The position numbers were made by a program, and so were the translations under genes. This document shows, piece by piece, positions 1-6,333 of a stretch of 40,321 nt of DNA. Each line of letters opens with the position of its first letter. Within the stretch, counting starts at the first letter, position 1. The stretch is taken from the IMG/VR virus record IMGVR_UViG_3300017992_000049, positions 1 through 40,321 of that record. One strand, written 5' to 3'. The notes beneath the pieces were generated by a model, which saw only the letters and a list, made by a program, of their open reading frames with translations, was not told the origin of the DNA and did no database searches. Source of the stretch: a virus.

Positions 1-254
1 TCATAACCGATCTCCTGCATAATTTCGATGTATTGCGCAGAGGGCAGGCGTGCTTTGTTTTTGTGGTCAGATATGGCGGTTTCCGTGCTACCTGAGACAC
101 GTTGAACCTGATTCATTCGTGCCCATCGATTTTTATCAATTTGGACCTTGTCTTTGTGCGGTGATATTTTCGTCACCTTGTGCGTTGTGCCATCCTCCAA
201 CAATAAAACCGTGTCACCTATTCGCAAATGATTATTGATAACAGCTTCTGCCAT
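1..254 (-). CDS. Hypothetical protein, 3' end beyond window
   Basis: An open frame of 84 codons runs leftward from ATG 252-254 to the window edge without a stop. The start is preceded by AGGAG nine bases upstream. The N-terminal half (RIGDTVLLEDGTTHKVTKI) looks like a small beta-barrel or SH3-like fold, and the rest is basic. I do not recognise the family. It lies downstream of a strong promoter (431-477) and a long leader hairpin (285-369), so its expression may depend on reading through that hairpin. Confidence 0.6.
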   Translation of the reverse strand, partial: MAEAVINNHLRIGDTVLLLEDGTTHKVTKISPHKDKVQIDKNRWARMNQVQRVSGSTETAISDHKNKARLPSAQYIEIMQEIGY

Positions 255-284
255 GGATTGCTCCTATGTGATGTTGAAACAAAA

Positions 285-369
285 AAACGCCTCTTTTGTG
301 TAGACCTGTGACCTGTGGCAGTGATCGAGAGTTTGATCAAGGACACAGGTCGACACAAAAAAAGCGTTT
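285..369 (-). terminator. U-tailed leader hairpin B (attenuator or sRNA terminator)
   Basis: On the minus strand, arms 369-344 and 310-285 pair over about 25 bases with few mismatches and are followed by a run of T. The hairpin lies about 70 bases after the promoter at 431-477 and about 30 bases before the gene starting at 254. The segment at 321-310, in the loop and adjoining base of the hairpin, is complementary over 12 bases, with one G-U pair, to the upstream leader segment 410-399. A pseudoknot or an alternative fold is therefore possible. It could end a roughly 150-base small RNA or attenuate the gene. Confidence 0.6.
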
Positions 370-430
370 CCCTGTTCTCTCTATATTTTCTAACGACCCT
401 GCCACAGGCCGCCGGTGTGCTCACCGGGTG

Positions 431-477
431 TCTATCTAACTACAATTATAGCATCCCTGAAGATAATGTCAAATTCC
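431..477 (-). promoter_or_regulatory. Sigma70-type promoter B, identical to promoter A
   Basis: On the minus strand, TTGACA (472-467) and TATAAT (450-445) are separated by 16 bp, both full consensus. The whole 47-bp block is identical to 1087-1133. The stop codon of the upstream gene (TGA, 471-469) lies inside the -35 box. The promoter faces the leader hairpin and the gene that starts at 254. Confidence 0.8.
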
Positions 478-909
478 GATTAGCTCATTGGCAGTTTTAA
501 CAGCTTTGCCTATCAATGAAATGGTATCAGCAACCGCATCTGCATTTGGATTATCTGACGCCATGTACCCACAGCACGGATAACGAGGTGTTCCACGTTT
601 TTTCCCTTTGCGGTGATATTCGCATTTTCTGCAAACGTGAAGCGGCAAAAACCAGCAATGGTATTTTTTGTTGTATGGGTATTTACCTGAGCACAACTCA
701 GAACTCGGACACATAACGCCGCGCTGCCGGATTAATAACATTTCAACTCCATTATCATCAGTTGACACAATTATCGAGTGTGGATTTCTGGCTAGTGTTC
801 TTTCGATCTGCGCTTGTGTTGGAATAAACACCCAATTGCTCGGAGTTATTCGCAGTTTGCCGTTTTTCCGTTGAATCTCACGTTTAATAATATGTTCAAA
901 TATATTCAT
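469..909 (-). CDS. Hypothetical protein with cysteine-rich C-terminal half
   Basis: 146 residues from ATG 907-909, chosen because AAAGGAG precedes it; a longer reading would enter the leader hairpin. The C-terminal half carries CPSSELC, HVCRKCEYH and YPCC, a spacing that suggests bound zinc. The N-terminal half has no recognisable fold. It is the first gene after promoter A and hairpin A, and its stop overlaps promoter B. Function unknown. Confidence 0.75.
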   Translation of the reverse strand: MNIFEHIIKREIQRKNGKLRITPSNWVFIPTQAQIERTLARNPHSIIVSTDDNGVEMLLIRQRGVMCPSSELCSGKYPYNKKYHCWFLPLHVCRKCEYHRKGKKRGTPRYPCCGYMASDNPNADAVADTISLIGKAVKTANELIGI

Positions 910-932
910 ATCATTCTCCTTTGCTAGAAAAC

Positions 933-1031
933 AAAAAACTCCTAAACATTTGCTAAGTGGTTCGGGCGGCATCAGGTTTTGATCACGCGGCTAACGTGAA
1001 ACCCGAAACCACCTAGCAAATATCTAGGAGT
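933..1031 (-). terminator. Long U-tailed leader hairpin A
   Basis: On the minus strand, arm 1031-1002 pairs with arm 966-938 over about 29 bases, mostly Watson-Crick with a few G-U pairs and one bulge, and is followed by six T. The roughly 35-base loop contains a smaller hairpin (TCACG/CGTGA). It sits about 60 bases after promoter A and about 25 bases before the gene starting at 909, the same arrangement as hairpin B but with a different sequence. It probably ends a short RNA or attenuates the gene. Confidence 0.6.
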
Positions 1032-1086
1032 CTCGTCAGTACCTGTGCCTTTTTGTTAAGGGCTTTGGGTCGCCATCCCTCAGCCA

Positions 1087-1133
1087 TCTATCTAACTACA
1101 ATTATAGCATCCCTGAAGATAATGTCAAATTCC
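1087..1133 (-). promoter_or_regulatory. Sigma70-type promoter A, identical to promoter B
   Basis: On the minus strand, TTGACA (1128-1123) and TATAAT (1106-1101) have a 16-bp spacer. The 47-bp block is a perfect copy of 431-477, while flanking sequence differs. Perfect identity limited to the promoter suggests recent duplication or strong selection. Confidence 0.8.
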
Positions 1134-1203
1134 ACGCGCGTTATCCTGGCTCCACATCTATCACATATCAGCGTCAAAACCACCTCTATCATATCAAACC
1201 TCA

Positions 1204-1641
1204 TCAGTGTTGTGGTATGAACTCATAAATAGGAATCTTCTCAGGTTTCATCAAATGGTATTTTAGCGCAAAGCGGCATGCCAGCTCTTCGATGCTTGCC
1301 CCGCTAAATGTAAATATCTGCCGCCACCCTTTTCTCCATCTGTGATTCCCAGTGTGCGGTTCTGTGCGCCCCTCATCCATGCAGCGTATACAGCGTTCAT
1401 AGTATACGCTATATGTGCCATACCATTCATCTAGCGTCCCATATCCATTGATACCATCCGTGACGCTTCTATGCAGACTATAACCTTGATACCCATCTGT
1501 TTTTATTACATCGAACAAACTCATTGCATAAACCGCGTCGTTTATTGGCGATTTTGTAATTATATTATTCTGTAGCAATATTTTTACTATGCGTTCTAGC
1601 CTCATTTTGTCAATATCGCAATTTTGTAAGTTTATCTTCAT
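1204..1641 (-). CDS. Hypothetical protein
   Basis: 145 residues from ATG 1639-1641, preceded by AGAGGGAACA. The protein is rich in aromatic residues (WYGTYSVYYERC, then RWRKGWRQIF) and has a helical N-terminus. I recognise no family motif. It lies in the leftward run of small genes, upstream of promoter A. Confidence 0.65.
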   Translation of the reverse strand: MKINLQNCDIDKMRLERIVKILLQNNIITKSPINDAVYAMSLFDVIKTDGYQGYSLHRSVTDGINGYGTLDEWYGTYSVYYERCIRCMDEGRTEPHTGNHRWRKGWRQIFTFSGASIEELACRFALKYHLMKPEKIPIYEFIPQH

Positions 1642-1677
1642 TGTTCCCTCTAAGTTTTAATCACAATCTCCACGATT

Positions 1678-2019
1678 TCATAGGGCGTCAATACAGCCAG
1701 CATCATCGCCGACAGTATACAGCTCATTCAGCATTTTTGTAAATGCTGACAATAGTAACTCCTCAATAAATGCTTTCACTGCCCCAGAATTATCCCGCAT
1801 GAACTGCGTGAATTCCTCATGCCCGACTGCTCCAAGATCATCACGCGATGGGTATTTATCAAACACCAAAGCACCATCAATAATTTTTAGATGCTCATAT
1901 CGGGCCGCTTTTTCACACGTTGATAAAAGCACAGTTGCTTCAACGTCATCACCGTCACGCCAGCATGATTGTACGCCCACTGTTGCGCCATTAATTCCTC
2001 TTAGCCAGTCATTAGACAT
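1678..2019 (-). CDS. Hypothetical protein
   Basis: 113 residues from ATG 2017-2019, chosen because GGGAGG lies five bases upstream. The frame is open back to 2214, with another possible ATG at 2139 behind AGGAGAGG, so a 153-residue form is possible. The C-terminal half (EEFTQFMRDNSGAVKAFIEELLLSAF, in part) is clearly helical. No recognised domain. Confidence 0.6.
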   Translation of the reverse strand: MSNDWLRGINGATVGVQSCWRDGDDVEATVLLSTCEKAARYEHLKIIDGALVFDKYPSRDDLGAVGHEEFTQFMRDNSGAVKAFIEELLLSAFTKMLNELYTVGDDAGCIDAL

Positions 2020-2331
2020 CGAATCCTCCCATAAAATTCCCGCCATCCCCCGCCCGGTTACGGCCTGAGTGCTGCGGCGGTGTTGATTAGCATTGTCGCC
2101 CCATGAGGTTTGTTGCAGTACAATGCCTGACAATCCCATAATTGTGACCAGCCTCTCCTTTTTTCCGTGACCGTTTGGTATGGTTTCGGCCACGTTTTGT
2201 GCAACGTGCGGCATTGCGTTGCGTTTTCGTATTTTAGTGTGATGCTATGCCGCAAATCAGGCGGTAACGTGTGACGGTTAACCGCCTGTGGTGGTGCTAT
2301 ATGCCACCCCACTACTCGCCATTGCCTGAGA
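2020..2331 (-). other. Stretch without a convincing gene
   Basis: Two overlapping minus-strand frames are open here: 2058-2312, from a GTG without a clear ribosome binding site, and the upstream extension of the gene ending at 1678. Neither has a recognisable domain. The first contains DCQALYCNK, a possible metal-binding pair, but evidence is too weak to call it. Confidence 0.4.
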
Positions 2332-2450
2332 TGGAACGGTCAGGATTTGAACCTGATTTGGCTGTCGCACCCAACAGGGCCGGTTAAGCATTCTCCATGG
2401 ATACCAGCCACCTCACCGGACGGTGCGTGTTCCCACCACGCCGCCGCTCC
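2332..2450 (-). ncRNA. tRNA-like structured RNA with oversized middle region
   Basis: On the minus strand, GGAGCGG (2450-2444) pairs with CCGTTCC (2339-2333) as a 7-bp acceptor stem with one G-U pair. After two bases comes a D-arm-like hairpin with a 5-bp stem (2441-2425). A perfect T arm with a TTCAAAT loop (2356-2340) directly precedes the 3' acceptor strand. A 6-bp hairpin (2377-2362) occupies the place of a long variable arm. No standard anticodon arm is present: 47 bases lie between the D arm and the variable hairpin, with CCGGT/ACCGG closing a 30-base loop. It may be a tRNA with an insertion, a decayed tRNA, or another RNA that uses a T-loop. CCA is not encoded. Confidence 0.45.
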
Positions 2451-2611
2451 GTGTGCGGTTTTGATGACCAGACCGCAAACTGGTTTCACCCCCCACCGGT
2501 ATCCCCTCGATTAAGACCGGTCTCCTCCGCATTGCCCGTTTTGCCCGTAGACATCCGGTGCGGGTCCCTATCCCCAGGGGTGACGTTGCTCTCGGAGTAG
2601 AGAGCCAACAC
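2451..2611 (-). other. GC-rich non-coding stretch, possibly structured RNA
   Basis: No credible coding frame. The minus strand contains several short inverted repeats, for example GCTCTC/GAGAGC around 2587-2604 and ACCAG/CTGGT around 2470-2490. It lies immediately upstream of the tRNA-like element and could be part of the same transcript. I could not match it to a known RNA family. Confidence 0.3.
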
Positions 2612-2839
2612 TTAATTAAAAAGCGGCCCCGTCCCTGCTGTTTGCGTGAATCTGGCCCTTACTTTCCAGGGGTGGGATTCCCATTGCTGCGTAGTATGAA
2701 TTTTACTGGAATTCAGGAATTCACATAATTTTTGCGCAGTCTCCTCATTGCCCTCTTGCGCTACAAATTTACCGGCGCGGCGCACCTGCCAGACTTTCGT
2801 TTTCTCAGTTATCCAGCGTTCGATCACGCTATAACCCAT
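2612..2839 (-). CDS. Small hypothetical protein
   Basis: 75 residues from ATG 2837-2839, preceded by GAGG. The first half (VWQVRRAGKFVAQEGNEE) looks like a small beta-sheet domain followed by a helix (ETAQKLCEFLN), similar in style to short phage proteins with a repeated strand-helix unit. It is one base downstream of the neighbouring gene, so probably co-transcribed. Function unknown. Confidence 0.65.
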   Translation of the reverse strand: MGYSVIERWITEKTKVWQVRRAGKFVAQEGNEETAQKLCEFLNSSKIHTTQQWESHPWKVRARFTQTAGTGPLFN

Positions 2840-2840
2840 T

Positions 2841-3044
2841 TCAATACCTCACTAATTCTGGTCTCTCACTATCCAATTCCGGCGCTTCCACCTCGCCGAT
2901 TACGCTCATACACTCCGGGCACGTCAGGTCATAGCTGTGGTGCCGCGCATAGTATTGTAGGTCTGGCGTAACGTCGCGGTTGCAGTGTTCACAATGGACT
3001 GGTCGTGACAATAGCTCGTGCTCGAATTGTTGGCGTGGGGTCAT
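2841..3044 (-). CDS. Small zinc-ribbon protein
   Basis: 67 residues. Two cysteine pairs, CEHC (residues 18-21) and CPEC near residue 42, form a classical zinc-ribbon arrangement separated by an aromatic, histidine-rich segment. The ATG overlaps the stop of the upstream nuclease-like gene (ATGA), so translation is probably coupled. The partner or target is unknown. Confidence 0.7.
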   Translation of the reverse strand: MTPRQQFEHELLSRPVHCEHCNRDVTPDLQYYARHHSYDLTCPECMSVIGEVEAPELDSERPELVRY

Positions 3045-3538
3045 TGCTGCGCGTCCTTTGCGTGGCCTTGTTCTACCATTCTGATGTCGTCAATTCTGAT
3101 GTAATACTTGTCTAACTCTTTCGAGTACTTCTTTCTCACATCACCACGCCTTGACAGTCTGTATATCTCAGTTAGTGTCAACGTTGAAATAAAAGACGCA
3201 TTTCTTATCTCCATCCATCCGGTTTTGATATGACAATATTTAGCCATTGTTTTTGCATTGCGCTTTTCTTTGCTTGATGCGTAAACAACGTTATATCTAG
3301 GCTTATACGCCTCTATGTATACTCGTTCTATTTCGTCTAACTCGCTTTCAGAAATGTGAAGCAAGAATACTGAATCGAATACCATTCCCGTTCGTATGTG
3401 ATCCTTTATCCTGTTGTTGAATGATACCGATTTACCTATATAAACAATATCGCCATCCATAATAAGAAAGTATACAAAGCAGGATTTAGCGTCGTGTAAT
3501 TGCAATGACCCTGAAATTATATCTTCTTTACCCAGCAT
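3041..3538 (-). CDS. GIY-YIG nuclease-like protein
   Basis: 165 residues. The N-terminal half matches the GIY-YIG fold: VYFL (residues 22-25) and VYIGKS (32-37) correspond to the two signature strands. NNR follows at about 41-43 with the conserved Arg, and a later helix has IERVYIEAYKP with the metal-binding Glu and the usual ending. The C-terminal part (LTLTEIYRLSRRG) resembles an HTH used for DNA recognition. This combination is typical of phage homing or free-standing nucleases, though a repair or anti-competitor role is possible. It follows the small regulator gene and overlaps it slightly. Confidence 0.75.
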   Translation of the reverse strand: MLGKEDIISGSLQLHDAKSCFVYFLIMDGDIVYIGKSVSFNNRIKDHIRTGMVFDSVFLLHISESELDEIERVYIEAYKPRYNVVYASSKEKRNAKTMAKYCHIKTGWMEIRNASFISTLTLTEIYRLSRRGDVRKKYSKELDKYYIRIDDIRMVEQGHAKDAQQ

Positions 3539-3716
3539 CGTCTTTTACTTCATCTTTAATGATGATGGCTGGCTTGCCGTGCTGCTTCCAGAATTCGTAT
3601 AGCTTGCTCAATCCCCATACGATCTCGCCACGGCCACCACGAATACCAGATGCTTCAATGATACCTCGCCGCACTTCTTCATCTACTTGTGCATAAACTG
3701 CTACCTTGTCGCTCAT
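3528..3716 (-). CDS. Small probable DNA-binding regulator
   Basis: 62 residues from ATG 3714-3716, preceded by GGGAGG five bases away. A start nine codons upstream is possible but lies before the ribosome binding site. The start KVAVYAQVDEEVRRGII and the helical middle (EIVWGLSKLYEFWK) resemble a ribbon-helix-helix layout of one strand and two helices. It is the first gene of the leftward early operon and sits next to a divergent promoter with symmetrical operator-like sites, a usual place for an autoregulating repressor. Assignment is by pattern and position only. Confidence 0.6.
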   Translation of the reverse strand: MSDKVAVYAQVDEEVRRGIIEASGIRGGRGEIVWGLSKLYEFWKQHGKPAIIIKDEVKDDAG

Positions 3717-3742
3717 TTGGCCTCCCTTTGTTGATTTGTACA

Positions 3743-3759
3743 TATCATACCATATGATA
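3743..3759. promoter_or_regulatory. Operator-like inverted repeat O1
   Basis: TATCATACCATATGATA is a 6-bp inverted repeat around a 5-bp centre. It overlaps the leftward -10 box. Read on the minus strand it nearly matches O2 at 3839-3856 (TATSATATGGTATGATAT), which overlaps the rightward -10 box. A single repressor could close both promoters. Confidence 0.55.
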
Positions 3760-3772
3760 CGCTATTTGTCAA
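3744..3772 (-). promoter_or_regulatory. Leftward early promoter
   Basis: On the minus strand, TTGACA (3772-3767) and TATGAT (3749-3744) have a 17-bp spacer. It faces the small regulator gene that starts at 3716. The -10 region overlaps the inverted repeat at 3743-3759. Confidence 0.8.
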
Positions 3773-3825
3773 TACCCTATTCTTATTTGTAGTAATTACA
3801 GTTTAGAAATTGGTAGCCAAAACCC

Positions 3826-3854
3826 TTGACAAATATACTATGATATGGTATGAT
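3826..3854 (+). promoter_or_regulatory. Rightward early promoter
   Basis: TTGACA (3826-3831) and TATGAT (3849-3854) with a 17-bp spacer. It faces the first rightward gene (3900). The O2 site at about 3839-3858 covers its -10 box. Confidence 0.8.
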
Positions 3855-3858
3855 ATAG
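3839..3858. promoter_or_regulatory. Operator-like site O2
   Basis: TATGATATGGTATGATATAG contains two direct TATGATAT units separated by GG, and shares all but one base of an 18-bp core with O1 read on the opposite strand. It covers the rightward -10 box. Confidence 0.5.
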
Positions 3859-3876
3859 TCAGTTAAGAAAACAAAC

Positions 3877-4182
3877 ACACAAACACAGGAGAGAACGAAA
3901 TGAACAAGCAGACACTGCAATACATAGAGCAAATAAACGCACAAACGAATGAAGATGAACTAGAAGAACTTATACAAAAAATTATCGGCGATGGTGGATA
4001 CTACGACACAATCGACGACGCAGAAGAAAAAGAAGCCTTGCTTAACGCGGCATCTGATAAGCAAGATGAGTTTTACGGAAAGATAGAACCGATAAAAGGC
4101 GGGGGTAGTCGCGCAAAAGAATACTTTTCAAAATAATTGAAACTCACCACACACAAGCACAGGAGCGAACGAAATGAACGAG
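3877..4182 (+). repeat. Duplicated leader and start region
   Basis: The 32 bases at 3877-3908 and 4151-4182, each covering the ribosome binding site and first codons of a gene, differ at only three positions. The bodies of the two genes are not obviously alike, so the repeat is limited to the initiation region. Confidence 0.65.
3900..4136 (+). CDS. Small acidic early protein
   Basis: 78 residues, preceded by AGGAG. It is strongly acidic in the middle (NEDELEELIQKI, then DDAEEKEALL) with two helical stretches. First gene after the rightward early promoter, a common position for small host-takeover or regulatory proteins. Its leader and first codons are repeated before the next gene. Function unknown. 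Confidence 0.65.
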   Translation: MNKQTLQYIEQINAQTNEDELEELIQKIIGDGGYYDTIDDAEEKEALLNAASDKQDEFYGKIEPIKGGGSRAKEYFSK

Positions 4183-4356
4183 AACACAATCACGATCAAC
4201 CAACTGAGAAGCATTTTATTTTTAGTCGAAGATCAAGGAATGACAGTTAAGGAGTTGAGGCGCGAACTCTTCAAACTTGATGCACCTAACACCCCGTTAA
4301 CACATGAGGAAATGCGTCAAGCGCTGCGGGTTCTTGCGCTGAACGTGGAGGCATAA
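4174..4356 (+). CDS. Small hypothetical early protein
   Basis: 60 residues, preceded by AGGAG in a leader that is nearly identical to that of the gene before. The fold appears fully helical (TINQLRSILFLVEDQGMTVK, then EEMRQALRVLAL). It could be a small HTH or a protein-binding helical hairpin. The next gene starts two bases after its stop. Confidence 0.6.
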   Translation: MNENTITINQLRSILFLVEDQGMTVKELRRELFKLDAPNTPLTHEEMRQALRVLALNVEA

Positions 4357-4358
4357 CA

Positions 4359-4676
4359 ATGAATGCAGCACTATCGAACGCAAGCGCGCATATAGGTACA
4401 CCGAACACAAACACCAACAGCACCCCGCTGATGGAGGATGAGTGCATTGTCACATTTGACCAACACGGTGACAAGTACACCATCCGCCTTACTGAATTCA
4501 ATAACCAACGCCAGGAGGAAGTCACCAAAAACGCTTGGATTTTCCGTAAGCGCGTATTGCAGAGGCTATGGCAAACTGGACAGGCACAAGCGCAAATCGG
4601 ACATGGAACGAGTTACAAACTCAATACACGGCTGATGTATGAGACGATTAATGCTGAGTTAGCAAAAACCCGATAG
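4359..4676 (+). CDS. Hypothetical early protein
   Basis: 105 residues, with GGAGG upstream inside the end of the previous gene. A low-complexity start (NTNTNSTPL) is followed by a short strand-rich section (CIVTFDQHGDKYTIRLTEF) and basic helices with several Arg/Gln residues. No recognised domain. It lies just upstream of the RecT-like gene and might be linked to recombination or replication, but only position suggests it. Confidence 0.6.
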   Translation: MNAALSNASAHIGTPNTNTNSTPLMEDECIVTFDQHGDKYTIRLTEFNNQRQEEVTKNAWIFRKRVLQRLWQTGQAQAQIGHGTSYKLNTRLMYETINAELAKTR

Positions 4677-4738
4677 ACGCTTTTGAGGCATCGCGGGGTA
4701 TAAACAGGGATGGGATGGGTGGGAAATAGGAGAAAAGC

Positions 4739-5728
4739 ATGGGCAACGATCTAGTAGTAAAAGATGGCGGAATGATCAATTCTTTTGGAGATGTTGAACG
4801 CATCGGCAAAGCGATGGCAAGCAGCGGATATTTCAAAGACGCAATGCAGGCCGCGCAAGCTGCCGTCAAAATTTTGGCAGGTCAGGAAATGGGCATTGGA
4901 CCATTCGCCTCGATGACCGGTATTCACGTCATCAAGGGCAAACCGAGTATTGGCGCGAATTTGATGGCATCGGCTGTCAAGGCTCATCCTAAATACGATT
5001 ACCGCGTAAAGCAAATCGATAATGCAGGCTGCGTGATTATGTTCTATGAAAACGGGGAGGAACTGGGCGAAAGTTCATTTTCTGCGCAAGATGCTAAGGC
5101 CGCAGGGACACAAAATCTAGGTAAATTCCCTAGAAACATGCTGTTTGCTCGTGCAATGAGCAACGGTATTAAGTGGTTTTGCCCAGATGTTTTTGTTGGA
5201 AATACTGTCTATACGCCCGATGAGTTGGGTGGAATTTCAGATACTTCAAAACCGGAATTATCAACGAGGGCAACTGGCGAAATCGTAGACGTGACCCCAC
5301 CCGCCGCAGAGGTCATCACCGGGGAGATCGTGGAAGATGAAGCTCCCGCCGCGAGCGTGTGCCCCAGAGTGTTTAACTCTGTTGCTGATGCTGTTCAATG
5401 GGCGCTTGCTTCTGGCGCATTCACACACCCCAACCACGCAATGAACGCCTATGAAAAAGTGAAACGCGAGGGCAGTCCCCAAAATGCCGCAGAAATGGCG
5501 GTGCTATGGTGCGCTGATATTGACCGTCGCCGCGTAGAGAATATGCGTGAGGCATCCGCGCCGCTGGCTGAATTTTTGAAAAACGCCACGCTCGAACAAA
5601 AGCGCGGGCGGGCATCTTCCGTATGGTCCAAACTCAAAAAAGCTGGACTAGCTGAGTCAATCGGCAGTTATACCGATGATGTGGATGAATGGTTGCTCAC
5701 CGCAGAGACGGCGCTCGATTCCGAGTAG
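4739..5728 (+). CDS. RecT-like single-strand annealing protein
   Basis: 329 residues from ATG 4739, preceded by AGGAG. Residues 25-165 match a phage RecT-superfamily pattern: helical AAVKILAGQEMGIGPFASM, then a strand with IHVIKGKPSIGANLMA, then FPRNMLFARAMSNG and a closing VYTPDELGG. Such proteins pair complementary single strands during phage recombination and replication. The C-terminal 140 residues form a separate helical domain after an acidic linker and may recruit a partner. No exonuclease partner is visible in the window. The assignment rests on remembered family pattern. Confidence 0.75.
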   Translation: MGNDLVVKDGGMINSFGDVERIGKAMASSGYFKDAMQAAQAAVKILAGQEMGIGPFASMTGIHVIKGKPSIGANLMASAVKAHPKYDYRVKQIDNAGCVIMFYENGEELGESSFSAQDAKAAGTQNLGKFPRNMLFARAMSNGIKWFCPDVFVGNTVYTPDELGGISDTSKPELSTRATGEIVDVTPPAAEVITGEIVEDEAPAASVCPRVFNSVADAVQWALASGAFTHPNHAMNAYEKVKREGSPQNAAEMAVLWCADIDRRRVENMREASAPLAEFLKNATLEQKRGRASSVWSKLKKAGLAESIGSYTDDVDEWLLTAETALDSE

Positions 5729-5741
5729 GAAACCATTGCCA

Positions 5742-5975
5742 ATGGATCAGAAAATGAAAATATATCTGGTTATTGTTAATGATAGTACATCAGGAGTAAC
5801 AATAGATGCGTATCGTGATGAAGCTGAGGCGATCAGCGCGGCCAAAAAGCAGGCGAAAGAATACGCGATCTGGAATGATAGTGTTGTTATTGATACTCGC
5901 ATAGAGGGTTGGTTATATCATGCTGAATATACACAGGAATCATATGTGTATGTTGAAGAAGTTGAACTAAAATAA
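5742..5975 (+). CDS. Small hypothetical protein
   Basis: 77 residues from ATG 5742; a second ATG at 5754 is also possible. The sequence alternates strand and helix (KIYLVIVN, then DEAEAISAAKKQAKEYA, then SVVIDTRIEGW), a compact alpha-beta fold. It follows the RecT-like gene and ends just before a stable hairpin. Function unknown. Confidence 0.6.
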   Translation: MDQKMKIYLVIVNDSTSGVTIDAYRDEAEAISAAKKQAKEYAIWNDSVVIDTRIEGWLYHAEYTQESYVYVEEVELK

Positions 5976-5986
5976 CCACAACCCCG

Positions 5987-6010
5987 CCCCGCCTGCTACG
6001 GTAGGCGGGG
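5987..6010 (+). promoter_or_regulatory. Stable UACG-tetraloop hairpin
   Basis: CCCCGCCTGC and GTAGGCGGGG pair over 10 bp, with one G-U, around a TACG loop closed by C-G, a member of the UNCG class of very stable tetraloops. No T run follows, so it is not a classical terminator. It lies between genes, eight bases before an AAGGAG site, and may be a processing or mRNA-stability element. Confidence 0.65.
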
Positions 6011-6024
6011 CAAAGGAGCAACTT

Positions 6025-6333
6025 ATGGACATAAAGCCATATTTAGACAGTCTCATTCAAACACAAGACAGTATTACGCATTGTAATGAGAATAGGTGCC
6101 ACCGTGAGGCCATGCAGGAGTTACAACAGCAACGCCGCGAACAAGTCACCGAAATCGTGGACGCCTTCACGGCCCTAGAATCTGACAACGCCCAACTCCG
6201 TGAGGCATTGAGCACCTGCGTAACCGCCGCACAACTGTGGAACGACGGGGCGCTGAGTGCCGGCGAGCTGGTGGCGTATGTGCTGCACGTCGTGTTCCCT
6301 GAGCAGTACCCCAAACCAGAAGGGGTGCTGTGA
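6025..6333 (+). CDS. Coiled-coil hypothetical protein
   Basis: 102 residues, preceded by AAAGGAG. The central part (EAMQELQQQRREQVTEIVDA, continuing to about residue 60) is a predicted coiled coil. The C-terminus is a short helical segment ending in PEQYPKPEGVL. Its stop overlaps the start of the radical SAM gene, so translation is probably coupled. Confidence 0.65.
   Translation: MDIKPYLDSLIQTQDSITHCNENRCHREAMQELQQQRREQVTEIVDAFTALESDNAQLREALSTCVTAAQLWNDGALSAGELVAYVLHVVFPEQYPKPEGVL

Noticed and set aside
932-1085. Hammerhead ribozyme in leader A (CTGACGAG present)
   Set aside because: The matching GAAA segment after stem II is missing; a T run is there instead.
2332-2600. tmRNA, RNase P RNA or group II intron end
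   Set aside because: No tag frame, no RNase P core, and no domain V pattern could be found; only tRNA-like arms are clear.
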